Shown one piece after another: positions 8,356 to 17,316 of a stretch of DNA of 64,000 bases. The notes under the pieces were generated by a model. That model worked only from the letters and a program-made list of their open reading frames with translations, did no database searches and was not told the DNA's origin. Origin of the DNA: a bacterium (lineage in GTDB: Bacteria > Zhuqueibacterota > Zhuqueibacteria > Residuimicrobiales > Oceaniaggregativiventaceae). The stretch is taken from contig JAKQNP010000002.1 of assembly GCA_029565675.1 (NCBI GenBank), positions 496,001 to 560,000 on the forward strand. Reading direction: 5' to 3'. The position numbers and the translations under genes were made by a program. The first letter of the stretch is position 1; the number at the start of each line of letters is the position of its first letter.

Positions 8356-8599
8356 GTTATTGGTCAATGAAAAATATCAACTGCTGTAAACCGTCTGGAT
8401 TGTCGCGGACTGATTCTGCATAGAAGCCGTTGCTTTTTTCACTAATTTTGCTATGTTGTATTCAGCTGCCGGCAACTCTGGTGTTTGTAATGGCGGTTGA
8501 TTTTTCGGGTTGATGTTTTGTGCTTTGTCTAGTGTAGGGACAATCAGCGGAAAGAGGAATACTCTTTTTTTTGACAGCCTTATAAGGTAAAGCATCGCC

Positions 8600-9616
8600 A
8601 TGAAAGAAGCGCTCTATTACCAGTCCGAAAAAGAGGGCAAGGTGCGCTGCACCCTTTGCCCGCACCGATGCCTGTTGGCTGAGGAGCAATCGGGGTTATG
8701 TGGTGTTCGTCGGAATATCGGTGGCAGGCTTTATTCGCTGGTTTACGAAAAGGCCATTGCCTTGCATGTCGATCCGATCGAAAAAAAACCGCTTTTTCAT
8801 GTTTATCCGGGCAGCAGTTCGTTTTCTTTGGCAACGATGGGTTGTAACTTTAAATGCCGGTTCTGTCAGAACCACGAGATTTCGCAAGTGCATCTTTCGA
8901 GTTCGCGACAGATCAGCGGTGAAAGTGTGAGCGCCTCTCAGGCGGTGCAGATGGCCCGCCAGCAGGGGTGCAAGACCCTTGCCTGCACCTATACCGAACC
9001 GACTGTCTTTTTTGAATATGCGCTCGAAGTAGGCAAGAAAGCCCGAGAAGACGGCTTGCAGATGGTCTGGATTTCCAATGGTTATATTTCAGCCAAGCCG
9101 TTGCAGGAAATCGCTCGGTTTCTGCTGGCTGCGAATATCGATCTCAAGAGTTGGAATGAAGATTTTTACCGGCATGAAATCGGCGGGGATTTGTCGAGTG
9201 TTCTCGAAACCCTGGTGCGGATGAAAAAGCTCGGTGTCTGGTTGGAGGTGACCACGCTGATCATTCCGGGGGTAAACGATTCTGAAAGTGAATTGCAGTC
9301 GATCGCTCATTTCATCGCCAATGATCTAGGCCCGGAGACGCCGTGGCATATTTCTCGTTTTTATCCCCATTTCAAGACGACCCATCTTTCGCCGACGCCG
9401 ATCGAGGTGCTGCACCGGGCCAGAGAAATCGGGATCGAAAACGGATTGCGCTATGTTTATTGCGGCAATGTGCCCGGCGAAGAAGGAGAACACACCTTTT
9501 GTTACCAATGCCACGAGCGAATTATCCAGCGTTTCGGATTCCATGTGCTGCAAAACAAGCTGTGCAAAGGCTGTTGCCCGGTTTGTTCAGCGCCGATCGA
9601 TGGCATTTTTTCCTGA
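8600..9616 (+). CDS. amrS: AmmeMemoRadiSam system radical SAM enzyme
   Basis: 338 residues. The radical SAM motif is C82-NFK-C86-RF-C89 in TMGCNFKCRFCQNHEIS. N-terminal cysteines C17, C20, C24 and C34 (RCTLCPHRCLLAE) and a C-terminal CYQC...CKGCCPVC cluster suggest zinc or auxiliary Fe-S sites. The family is the radical SAM member of the AmmeMemoRadiSam system (PflA-like); its substrate is not established. The usual AmmeMemo partners are not next to it here. ATG 8600 is preceded by an AAGG element. Confidence 0.9.
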   Translation: MKEALYYQSEKEGKVRCTLCPHRCLLAEEQSGLCGVRRNIGGRLYSLVYEKAIALHVDPIEKKPLFHVYPGSSSFSLATMGCNFKCRFCQNHEISQVHLSSSRQISGESVSASQAVQMARQQGCKTLACTYTEPTVFFEYALEVGKKAREDGLQMVWISNGYISAKPLQEIARFLLAANIDLKSWNEDFYRHEIGGDLSSVLETLVRMKKLGVWLEVTTLIIPGVNDSESELQSIAHFIANDLGPETPWHISRFYPHFKTTHLSPTPIEVLHRAREIGIENGLRYVYCGNVPGEEGEHTFCYQCHERIIQRFGFHVLQNKLCKGCCPVCSAPIDGIFS

Positions 9617-9619
9617 CGG

Positions 9620-9877
9620 TCAATCGCCGTCCACACAAACACGTCCGAGCTTCCACTGCAAGGCAGCCGTCTGGTAGATCAATTCGAACGATCCTGCTTC
9701 TCGGGCGGAAATGTGAAAATGATAGTCGCGATTTTGCCCTTTGACGTCGTGCCAGATGCCGTTGATGTGGTCGACGCGGTAAGGGCGGCCGCGCCAGCGG
9801 AAGCGCAGCGGCCGCATGGTGCGGCCGTCGAAATAGCTGATGACCTCGATGGTTTCGTTGATTTCGATAAACTGCAT
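9620..9877 (-). CDS. Small conserved protein of unknown function (DUF6504-like)
   Basis: 85 residues, converging on the radical SAM gene with only 3 bp between stops. The sequence is compact and mostly beta-like, with RPLRFRWRGRPYRVDHING and a YHFHISAREAGSFELIY segment. The R-W-R-G-R-x-Y-x-V pattern resembles the short domain found near ImuB-type polymerases, but I hold that loosely. No signal peptide or membrane segment. Codon use looks native. Confidence 0.6.
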   Translation of the reverse strand: MQFIEINETIEVISYFDGRTMRPLRFRWRGRPYRVDHINGIWHDVKGQNRDYHFHISAREAGSFELIYQTAALQWKLGRVCVDGD

Positions 9878-10014
9878 GGTTCAGCCGGATAAATGGTGTA
9901 ATAAAGTACACCTAAAGATAGCAAATCTGACTTTTCGATGCAAGTATTTTTTCACTGCCACAGTCTTGCCGGCAGAGATGGCTGAATCGGTTTAAGGAGT
10001 TCACTCTGTTGATC

Positions 10015-10101
10015 ATGATGCGACGGCGCCGAAATCGGCGGCTACAGCTGCCTTTAGAGGCGGCAGGTCGATTCGCCGTAAAAGTGGTGTTGTGGTGTTG
10101 A
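10015..10101 (+). CDS. Possible 28-residue leader ORF overlapping the ECF S-component start
   Basis: ATG 10015 opens an Arg-rich reading frame of 28 codons (MMRRRRNRRLQLPLEAAG...) after an AAGGAG element at 9994-9999. Its TGA (10099-10101) overlaps the likely ATG (10101) of the next gene. The S component itself has no good ribosome binding site, so translation of this short frame could be coupled to it. It could equally be a chance ORF or mark a sequencing frameshift. Confidence 0.3.
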   Translation: MMRRRRNRRLQLPLEAAGRFAVKVVLWC

Positions 10102-10658
10102 TGAATACCCGTACAACGGCATTGACCGCTCTGTTTGCGGCTTTGGCGGCAGCGGTTGGTTTTATTTTCGTCGCCATACCGAATCTGGAGTTTATCACCG
10201 CCACAATTTTCATCGGCGGTGCCGTTCTTGGCATACGCCGGGGAATGATTGCAGGCGGGATGGGCGAACTGATCTTTTCCTTGCTCAATCCCTATGGTAT
10301 GCCGGCATTGCCCATTTTGCTGGCCCAGGTGATGGTTATGGCCCTGGTTGGCGGAACGGGCGGTGTTTTTTACCGTGTGGTTGGGGGTGGCAGTTGGGGG
10401 TGGCGCGGTTACCTGGCGTGTGGTGCAGTGGGAATGGTGTTGACCGCCTTGTTCGACCTTTTGACGACATTGAGTTTTGCTCTTTTCATGTTCGGCTGGG
10501 AATGGCGGAAAATAGCCGCCAATCTTTTGACCGGTTTGAGTTTTTACCTCTTTCATATCATCATCAATACCTTGTCATTTGCCGTGGTTGTGCCGTTGTT
10601 GCTGCAGCGATTGGAATCGGTTTTTCGTTCTGCTGATGATCGGAAAGGAATTTTGTGA
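10101..10658 (+). CDS. ECF transporter S component (vitamin-binding membrane subunit)
   Basis: About 185 residues, nearly all hydrophobic, with five or six membrane segments. NTRTTALTALFAALAAAVGF, the PNLEFITATIFIGGAVLG loop and FSLLNPYGMPALPILLAQ fit the substrate-capture (S) subunit of energy-coupling-factor vitamin transporters. The likely start is ATG 10101; GTG 10092 and 10095 are in-frame alternatives. The gene is coupled to the following outer-membrane protein (GTGA overlap) and lies 2 kb from a cobalamin riboswitch, so cobalamin or a precursor is a reasonable but unproven substrate. No ECF ATPase or T subunit is in the window. Confidence 0.75.
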   Translation: MNTRTTALTALFAALAAAVGFIFVAIPNLEFITATIFIGGAVLGIRRGMIAGGMGELIFSLLNPYGMPALPILLAQVMVMALVGGTGGVFYRVVGGGSWGWRGYLACGAVGMVLTALFDLLTTLSFALFMFGWEWRKIAANLLTGLSFYLFHIIINTLSFAVVVPLLLQRLESVFRSADDRKGIL

Positions 10659-12508
10659 AAACTGCGTTGGTGTATGCGATATCAGGCCTTGTGATCTTGT
10701 TGTCGCAGACAGCATCTGCTGCGGATAGCGCCGCCATCGCCGGAGTCGGTCGGCTGGCGATATCCGACTCCAGCGGACAGGCGGATTTTTGGCGGGCCGA
10801 TTCATTGGTTGCGCGGCGGCAGCCCTATAGCTCTTTTGCCGATATTCTCAATACCTTGCCGGGGATCTCCATCGCGGATCGCGGCAGCACAGGCCAACCG
10901 TTATATGCATCGCTGTTCGGCGCGCCGCTTGGTCGTCAGGCGTTGCGCTACAACGGCCTGGATCTCGGCGATCCTCTAACCGGCTTGACTGATCTGAATC
11001 TCATCCCGACGGAGAGCCTGGCGGAGACCCGAGTGGTCTCGGATACAGAGTTGCGCCGTTTAGGATATAGCGGTGGTCCTGGTCAGGGTATTTCGTTGCG
11101 CACCATGGCGTTGGCCTCGGCCTCGGTGCCGGTACGCACCCGTATTGCCTACCGCACCGGCGGTATGGGCTATGACGATATCGATCTGCGGCTGGGGCTT
11201 TGGGCGATGCCCAAAGCCCGCATTGAAGCCGGCATTTTGCTGAAAAACAGCGACGGCATCGATCTTGCGCACGCGTATGAAGCGCAAAAGATCGATCTCG
11301 GCATCGAATCGCCTTTGATGCGCAAGTTCGCCATTCGCTACCAATTGCTGCGCAACATTTCGGATCTGGATTTGCTGTTGCCAACTCTTGCCCCGTCGAT
11401 GCCGGTTCTTGGCATCGATCGACCGCACCGCAAAGAGGTGCGCACCGATCATGGCTTTTCATTGAATCTGCCTGCTGCCGTTTTCCATCATTTGCAGATC
11501 ACCGACCTGCATCGGGAAATGTATCCCCGCCGGGATCGTGCGAAAATGGAAACCGTAGATGCTCTGCGCGCAAAGTGGTCCAGCCATTGGCAGGGGCGTT
11601 TTGGCTCGCTTTTGCCTGTTCTGGGCGCTCAGTGGCAGTTCACCCGGCTGGAGAGCCAGGCCTGGGGTGACACGGATGAGCATGAAGGCCGTTGGTGGTC
11701 GGGGATGGCCTGGCATTCCGGAATGCGGTCTCGTTTCTATGCCGGCGCTGCAGCGATTCAGACGCAAGACAACTGGGGTGTGTATCCGGAGGGAACCTTC
11801 GATTTCAAGCTCAAGTCCGTGGAAATGCGCGGTTGGTTTCGCAAGGAAGCGATTGCTCCGACCCTGGCGCAGCGAAAGGAACGCAGTGTGTTCGGCCAGG
11901 GCAATTCTGCGCTGGTCGATGAAAAACAGACAAGTGCCGGTTTGCTGATGCAGCGCAATGGCGAGCGGAGCGGCATCGCCTTTTCGGTCGCCTGGATCGA
12001 CCGTCAGCATCCTGTGTTGCGAAGATGGGACGGCGCGTCGTTGTCGATGAGCTATAGCAACGGTCCGGCGCAGGAATTTTTCTGCAGCGACATGGCGGTT
12101 CGTTGGCGTTTTTTGTCGTTTCTGACTCTGCACCTGCGCGGCCAATTGCTTGAATCGCGCGCCGACGATACAAACACCGTGATCGACCGGCCGGAAACAA
12201 TCGGCCGAATTCAAGTGGAGTTTCATCGCATCTGGTTTCGCGGCGATCTCGATTTCCGGTTTTTCGTCGGTGTCGACACTTGGGGCGAACAGCGAGGCAT
12301 GGCACCGTTCGGCGCTGAGATCGGTGGTGAGCCCCTGCTGCTGGAGGCGGCTGCACTGCCGTGGCTGCAGATCACGGCCGACGTCCACGACGTATCTTTG
12401 TTCGCGATGGCGGGCAATGCGCTCGATCTGGAGGTGCAATCGATGCCGGGTTTTGCCCAGCCTGGCCGATTTTTGCGCTTTGGTTTGGTGTGGAATTTCT
12501 ACGACTGA
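10655..12508 (+). CDS. Outer-membrane protein with TonB-receptor plug-like domain
   Basis: 617 residues starting at a GTG that overlaps the stop of the S-component gene. A signal peptide (1-22, ending TASA-ADS) is followed by a plug-like domain (about 45-150: SSFADILNTLPGISIADRG, QALRYNGLDLGDPLTGLTDLNLIPTESLAETRVV). The rest is a beta-rich barrel ending in LRFGLVWNFYD with a terminal aromatic-containing strand. There is no N-terminal carboxypeptidase-like domain and no clear TonB box. It probably forms an outer-membrane channel that feeds the ECF permease; the substrate is unknown. Confidence 0.7.
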   Translation: MKTALVYAISGLVILLSQTASAADSAAIAGVGRLAISDSSGQADFWRADSLVARRQPYSSFADILNTLPGISIADRGSTGQPLYASLFGAPLGRQALRYNGLDLGDPLTGLTDLNLIPTESLAETRVVSDTELRRLGYSGGPGQGISLRTMALASASVPVRTRIAYRTGGMGYDDIDLRLGLWAMPKARIEAGILLKNSDGIDLAHAYEAQKIDLGIESPLMRKFAIRYQLLRNISDLDLLLPTLAPSMPVLGIDRPHRKEVRTDHGFSLNLPAAVFHHLQITDLHREMYPRRDRAKMETVDALRAKWSSHWQGRFGSLLPVLGAQWQFTRLESQAWGDTDEHEGRWWSGMAWHSGMRSRFYAGAAAIQTQDNWGVYPEGTFDFKLKSVEMRGWFRKEAIAPTLAQRKERSVFGQGNSALVDEKQTSAGLLMQRNGERSGIAFSVAWIDRQHPVLRRWDGASLSMSYSNGPAQEFFCSDMAVRWRFLSFLTLHLRGQLLESRADDTNTVIDRPETIGRIQVEFHRIWFRGDLDFRFFVGVDTWGEQRGMAPFGAEIGGEPLLLEAAALPWLQITADVHDVSLFAMAGNALDLEVQSMPGFAQPGRFLRFGLVWNFYD

Positions 12509-12521
12509 TTGGCAAAAGCTG

Positions 12522-12550
12522 TTGCTTTTTTTGTGTACCTTTTCTATATT
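12522..12550 (+). promoter_or_regulatory. Sigma70-like promoter for the B12 riboswitch transcript
   Basis: TTGCTT (12522-12527) and TATATT (12545-12550) are 17 nt apart. It lies about 40 bp upstream of the riboswitch and just after the preceding gene stops, so it can drive the riboswitch-btuB-propeller transcript. Confidence 0.6.
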
Positions 12551-12589
12551 GTCCAACAAAAGTACCGATAGACACGCGGTACAAAGAAA

Positions 12590-12800
12590 CCATCCTCAAT
12601 ATGCGGGCCGGTCAAGGGAAGACGGTGTGAATCCGTCGCAGCCCCGCTACTGTAATCCCGATGCCGAGTTGTTCGGCTTTGTGGTCTGACCTCGGATGCC
12701 ACTGTTCGCGATACGAATGGGAAGGCGGTCAGATTCGGGAGAGCCAGGAGACCTGCCGGACTCGCCCTGAGCTGTAACCTTCGCGGGTGAGGGATGACAG
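12590..12800 (+). promoter_or_regulatory. Cobalamin riboswitch
   Basis: Matches the conserved cobalamin aptamer: AAGGGAAGACGGTGTGAATCC (about 12614-12634), the CCCCGCTACTGTAA segment, and the B12 box GCCAGGAGACCTGCC at 12743-12757. A downstream stem CTCGCCC/GGGTGAG (about 12761-12792) is the likely part of the expression platform. Adenosylcobalamin binding normally represses the downstream gene. The next gene, a BtuB-like receptor, starts about 180 nt later. Confidence 0.95.
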
Positions 12801-12982
12801 TAAGCCCTTTTTTCAACATGCCAGACCACCTGCTTTACCAGAGAAAACCGGCCGTTTTTGCAGTGGCGGATTGTTGCGCCATACCGGCCGCATGCGGGAT
12901 CGGTTTGGGTTGTTGATCTGCGTTTGCCGCCTTTTCTCTCCGTTCGAGGTTGCCTCAGCTTTGCATGCAAAGGATTGATTCC

Positions 12983-15217
12983 GTGCGACTGTTTTTTTCA
13001 ACTGCAACAAAAATCATTGCCTGCGCGTGGCTATTCAGCATTGCGCCGCTGTGGTCGCAATCGACCGTCAAGATCGAAGGCTGGGTGTGGGATGCCGAGA
13101 GCGGTCGTCCCTTGAGTGGGGCCAATATTCAGATCAGCGGCACGACGCTCGGCGCTGCTGCTGATGGTTTGGGATATTTTTCGTTTTCGGATCTTTTGGT
13201 TGGCGAATACGCTCTGGTGGCGACTTTTATAGGGTATGGTCCTCAGCGCATCGGCCATGTGCAAGTGCAACTGGACCAGCCGGTGCGGGTGGATTTCAAT
13301 CTCAAGCCGCAGATTTTGCAGATGCCGTTGATCGCTGTCACGGCCAATCGAGCCACGATCGAGCGGCCGCCAGACCAGGTGTTGACCGGCGAGAAGATCC
13401 GCACCAGCAATGCCCAGTCGCTCGGCGAACTGCTGCAAAACGTCAGCGGTCTGACCGTTGAGCGCACCGGTGTGGCCGGCGCGGACGCCGTCCTCTCGAT
13501 ACGCGGCAGCAAAAGCAATCAGGTTCTGGTTTTGCTCGATGGCATGCGGCTCAGCGATCCGCTGACCGGCGATGCCGACCTTTCAGCTGTGCCTCTGTCG
13601 TCGATCGAACGGATCGAGGTGTACAAAGGCGGGCAGTCGGATCAATACGGCAACGGTGCCATGGCCGGAGTCATCCACATCGTGACCCGGAAGGCGACCG
13701 AAAACCGTCTGGAAGGCAAACTGCAAGCAGGTGTCAGCGCCAATGAGCGGGCGAGTCTGTCTTTGCTGCGCTGTTACGGCGATTGGAACCTGCTCTTTTC
13801 CGGAGAGGTCGGCAAAAACGATGGCGACTATCGCTATACCTATGCACACGCCGGGATCGAACAAACGGCCATGCGGGTCAATGCCGACAGCCGCGATCGT
13901 TCGATCTATGGCAAAATCGGTTGGGATCCGGATTTTGCCGCCATTCAGCTCTCGTGGCAGGAGATGCACTCCGAGCGCGGACTTCCCGGACAGGTCTTTG
14001 CCCTGACGCCTTATGCCCGCGCTCACCTCGATCGCCGATTGGTGCGATTGCAGATGCGAAAAATGGTCGCGCAAGGCCATGTAACCGCATCGATCGCCTG
14101 GAATCGACAAAACTCCGCCTATGACAACCGCTACGATCGTTTTGCGGTGGCGCAGGAATATCGTTCGGTGCCGCCGTATTGGAACGAAAACAGCCTCGAC
14201 CAAAGATCAGCGGAGCTGACCGGCTATCACCGTTCTCATCGCATCGGGGTGCGAGCGGGAGCAGTCGCGGATTTGCAGGAATATCGCGATGTCGATCATC
14301 TTGCCTATGGCCAGGCGCCGGTCGGCAAAGCGAATTTGCGGGCAGGGGGCGTGTGGATTGGCGGCGAATATTTGCTGCTTGACCACCGCTTCGGTATCGA
14401 TCGCTGTGAGGTAAGCGCCGCGCTGCGCCAGGACTGGGTTCAGACAGACCGTTTGGCAATCGAGCGGCAGGACCGCCAGAGCAGCCCGAACCTGCGGCTG
14501 GTTGTGCAGAAAAATCTGCTTTTGGATTGGCAAGTGGTGGTTCAAAACGGCCGTTCTTTTCGCCTGCCCGGTTTTACCGATCTCTTTTTCGAGCAGTTCC
14601 GGGTCAAGGGCAATCCTGAATTGCTGCCGGAAAAAATGAACAACCGGCAGATCGATTTGACTGCCGCGTGGCACCGATTTTTCCCGGGACGCATTCGCAT
14701 CGCGCTCTTCAATAACCATATCGAAGATTTAATCATCTGGCGCATGGGCAATTTCGCTGTCTTTTCACCGGTGAACACCGACGCTCGTCTCCAGGGCCAG
14801 GAGATCGATCTGACGCTGGCTGATCGGGGGGACCGGCAGAGCCTGAGCATCTCCTATCTGCACTTGAACAGTGAAAATCGCAGTGAGAGGCGCACCGTCT
14901 TCGGCAAGCAACTGCCCTATCGCGCCGAACACAGTGCAAAACTATCGGTCCGGATGCACCTCGGGTCGCTGGAATGCCTCTACGATTGGCGCTGGGTGGG
15001 CGACCGTTTCGTCACCGAGGCCAATACCATCCGGATGGACGCTTATCATTTGCACGATCTGACCCTGGCGATGCCGCTCAATTCACTCCATCCCCGGTTG
15101 CAGACCAACTTGAGGCTGACAGTGACCAATCTGCTCGACACGCCGATCCAGATGTTTGAAAACGCGCCATTGCCCGGCCGGCAATGGCGTTTGGGAGTCG
15201 ATTTTGTCAAGCAATGA
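12983..15217 (+). CDS. btuB: BtuB-like TonB-dependent cobalamin receptor
   Basis: 744 residues from GTG 12983 (AAAGGA ribosome binding site); ATG 12965 and TTG 12950 are in-frame alternatives. A signal peptide (1-25) precedes a carboxypeptidase-regulatory-like beta domain (about 28-105, GWVWDAESGRPLSGANIQI), a TonB-box-like AVTANR, a plug (about 113-240; LGELLQNVSGLTVER, VLVLLDGMRLSDPLTGDADL, SIERIEVYKGG) and a 22-strand-type barrel. It takes up cobalamin across the outer membrane using TonB energy. The riboswitch upstream gives the substrate; the extra N-terminal domain is usual in Bacteroidota-like receptors. Confidence 0.9.
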   Translation: MRLFFSTATKIIACAWLFSIAPLWSQSTVKIEGWVWDAESGRPLSGANIQISGTTLGAAADGLGYFSFSDLLVGEYALVATFIGYGPQRIGHVQVQLDQPVRVDFNLKPQILQMPLIAVTANRATIERPPDQVLTGEKIRTSNAQSLGELLQNVSGLTVERTGVAGADAVLSIRGSKSNQVLVLLDGMRLSDPLTGDADLSAVPLSSIERIEVYKGGQSDQYGNGAMAGVIHIVTRKATENRLEGKLQAGVSANERASLSLLRCYGDWNLLFSGEVGKNDGDYRYTYAHAGIEQTAMRVNADSRDRSIYGKIGWDPDFAAIQLSWQEMHSERGLPGQVFALTPYARAHLDRRLVRLQMRKMVAQGHVTASIAWNRQNSAYDNRYDRFAVAQEYRSVPPYWNENSLDQRSAELTGYHRSHRIGVRAGAVADLQEYRDVDHLAYGQAPVGKANLRAGGVWIGGEYLLLDHRFGIDRCEVSAALRQDWVQTDRLAIERQDRQSSPNLRLVVQKNLLLDWQVVVQNGRSFRLPGFTDLFFEQFRVKGNPELLPEKMNNRQIDLTAAWHRFFPGRIRIALFNNHIEDLIIWRMGNFAVFSPVNTDARLQGQEIDLTLADRGDRQSLSISYLHLNSENRSERRTVFGKQLPYRAEHSAKLSVRMHLGSLECLYDWRWVGDRFVTEANTIRMDAYHLHDLTLAMPLNSLHPRLQTNLRLTVTNLLDTPIQMFENAPLPGRQWRLGVDFVKQ

Positions 15218-15235
15218 AGAGGAGATCGGATATTC

Positions 15236-17134
15236 ATGAAACAGATACGCTTGTTGTTTTTTATGCTTTTGTTAAGCCAGTACGCTACAGCCGCAGTGCC
15301 GCGGACCTTGTGGGTGGAGAACAGCACCGGGCGCACCCTGTCCCTGTTGGATCTGGAGAACGACAAAATTGAAAATGATGTGCTGCAATTGGGGCTCTAT
15401 CCCAATCAGATAGTCGTTTGGCAGAACAAAATATATGCGCTGTGCAGCGGCACGGCCGAGATTATGGTGATCGATCCGCAAAAGAAGGTGGTGGAGGAGC
15501 GAATCGCTCTGCCTATGGGCTCGAATCCCTATGAAATGGCGTTCGTGGGGGCGACGCGCTGTTATGTGACCCTGTCGCTGGCCAACAGCGTTGCGGTTGT
15601 GGATGTAAAACAAAAAGCGGTGATTGAACAAATCCCGGTCGGCACGGCGCCGCAGGGGTTGTTGGTCGAGGATCAAACCGCTTTTGTCACCAATACCGGT
15701 TTGCGGGGGTGGAGCGATTACACACAGGGATCGGTATCGCTGATCGATACAGGCAGCGATTCGGTGATCGTCGAAATCGATGTGCCAACGAATCCGCAGG
15801 CAGTGGTCGCAGCTCCGGATTATCGCTACTATGTGCTTTGCACTGGCGATTATGCTCAACAACCTGGTGTGCTGGCTGCGATGAGTTTGTACGATGCCAA
15901 TTGGAATTATCATCCGGCTGTGGTCGATACCTTTCTGATCGGCGGTGCTCCGGGCGATCTGGTCTGTACGGGATCGGGCAAGATCTATATGGTCGATTGG
16001 GGCGATACACGCGGCGGCCGTTTGTATAAATTTGATGTCTTTAGCGGTGAACTGGAACGCGGCACCGCCAATCCTTTGCGCGTCATTCAGGGAGCGACAC
16101 GCCTTTGCTATGACCGGGTGATGGAGGATCTCTATATCAGCGGTTTTATCGATGGCGTGGTTCAGCGTTTCGATCTGCAGACCGATACCATCGAACAGAG
16201 CTATGGATTCGGCGATGGAGCACAGGATATCGCCATCCTGGAGGCGATTTCCGATACCGATCCATGGGCGGATGAAGTCATCGCGTTTTCACCTGGCGAA
16301 AACTGGTCTGGTTTCGGAGCGAACCATTTCCCCTACAATGTTCTGGGTCCGCCGACTCGTGATGCCGCTGTTTCTGAATACAATCCTTCTTACAAAGCGA
16401 GCGATATTTTGTCGCTGGGATTCGGCGGCGAGATCATCCTGCGGTTCGACAACAATATCGTGTGCGACGGAGAGGGGGCCGATTTTCTTGTCTTCGAAAA
16501 TTGCTTCATCTCCTGGTTTTCGCCGCGTCCGGTGGTTGAGCCGGCGATTGTGGCGGTCAGTCAGGATGGCGAGCATTGGATGACTTTTCCTTTCGACACC
16601 ACCACCTTGCAGGGTTTGGCCGGTGTGACGCCGGTGCGCAGCACCCAGTATCCCACCGTGCCGGATTCTTCCGGTGCAGACGGATTTGATCTGGCAGATT
16701 TGCCTGTCGACTGGATCCGTTATATTCGGCTGACCGATATAGGCAACAACTGGCGGAGCAGTGAAAAACACCGCGATTTTGACCTGGATGCGGTGGTTGC
16801 GGTGAACAGCCGACCCGATGTCGCGAGCGGAGTGGCTGATCCGCTGCCGATGCCACAGGCTTTTCCCCTGGTACAGAACTATCCCAATCCATTCAATCCG
16901 CGGACGACCATTAAAGTCGATCTGCAGCAGAGCGGCAGATTGCGCATCGACATCCACAATCTTGCCGGCCAGCACGTCGTCCAGCTTTTCGATGAACAGG
17001 TTCAGCCCGGCCCGACTGCGGTGATCTGGCATGGCGATGACGCTTTTCACCAACCGGTGCCAAGCGGCCTGTATCTGGCCCGGATCTCCATGAACGGCGA
17101 CTGCCATACCCTGAAGATGACCTTGCTGCGCTAG
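15236..17134 (+). CDS. Surface beta-propeller protein with T9SS-like sorting domain; BtuG-like B12 capture candidate
   Basis: 632 residues. A signal peptide (1-19) is followed by a YncE/YVTN-type propeller (about 22-335; repeats such as NSVAVVDVKQKAVIEQIPVG and GSVSLIDTGSDSVIVEIDV). Next comes a surface-protein beta domain (about 345-525; GADFLVFENCF, VAVSQDGEHWMTFPF, DLDAVVAV). The C-terminal module (545-632) starts QNYPNPFNP and ends in a beta fold, as in type IX-like secreted cargo. The gene is 18 bp downstream of btuB under the same riboswitch. In Bacteroides, BtuG is a seven-bladed propeller that caps BtuB and binds B12; I infer the same role. An unrelated cell-surface protein is the alternative. 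Confidence 0.75.
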   Translation: MKQIRLLFFMLLLSQYATAAVPRTLWVENSTGRTLSLLDLENDKIENDVLQLGLYPNQIVVWQNKIYALCSGTAEIMVIDPQKKVVEERIALPMGSNPYEMAFVGATRCYVTLSLANSVAVVDVKQKAVIEQIPVGTAPQGLLVEDQTAFVTNTGLRGWSDYTQGSVSLIDTGSDSVIVEIDVPTNPQAVVAAPDYRYYVLCTGDYAQQPGVLAAMSLYDANWNYHPAVVDTFLIGGAPGDLVCTGSGKIYMVDWGDTRGGRLYKFDVFSGELERGTANPLRVIQGATRLCYDRVMEDLYISGFIDGVVQRFDLQTDTIEQSYGFGDGAQDIAILEAISDTDPWADEVIAFSPGENWSGFGANHFPYNVLGPPTRDAAVSEYNPSYKASDILSLGFGGEIILRFDNNIVCDGEGADFLVFENCFISWFSPRPVVEPAIVAVSQDGEHWMTFPFDTTTLQGLAGVTPVRSTQYPTVPDSSGADGFDLADLPVDWIRYIRLTDIGNNWRSSEKHRDFDLDAVVAVNSRPDVASGVADPLPMPQAFPLVQNYPNPFNPRTTIKVDLQQSGRLRIDIHNLAGQHVVQLFDEQVQPGPTAVIWHGDDAFHQPVPSGLYLARISMNGDCHTLKMTLLR

Positions 17135-17244
17135 GCTGATTCTCGTTATCGCCGGAGAAGCGAGGGGCGGCGACTGTTCCTCGGCAGTACTGTGTTGCGG
17201 GTGACCGCGAGCGAAGAGCTTTCGGCCGTTCGCCGACTTTTACC

Positions 17245-17273
17245 TTGTTTTTCAAACCGATTATCCGTAAAAT
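17245..17273 (+). promoter_or_regulatory. Sigma70-like promoter for purL
   Basis: TTGTTT (17245-17250) and TAAAAT (17268-17273) are separated by 17 nt, 44 bp upstream of the chosen purL start. Its position also argues against the longer in-frame TTG start at 17245. Confidence 0.5.
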
Positions 17274-17316
17274 CTGTATCCGAAAAAAAACAATTTGTCA
17301 TTTGACGAGGATTGCC

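Noticed and set aside
12510-12525. Sigma54-like TGGCA...TTGC sequence before the riboswitch
   Set aside because: The GG and GC elements are 11 nt apart instead of 10, and a good sigma70-type promoter overlaps the same region.
11459-12559. 366-codon antisense ORF opposite the plug-domain outer-membrane gene
   Set aside because: The composition is of shadow type (Gln/Arg/His-rich), with no motif. The plus-strand gene has a signal peptide and domain structure.
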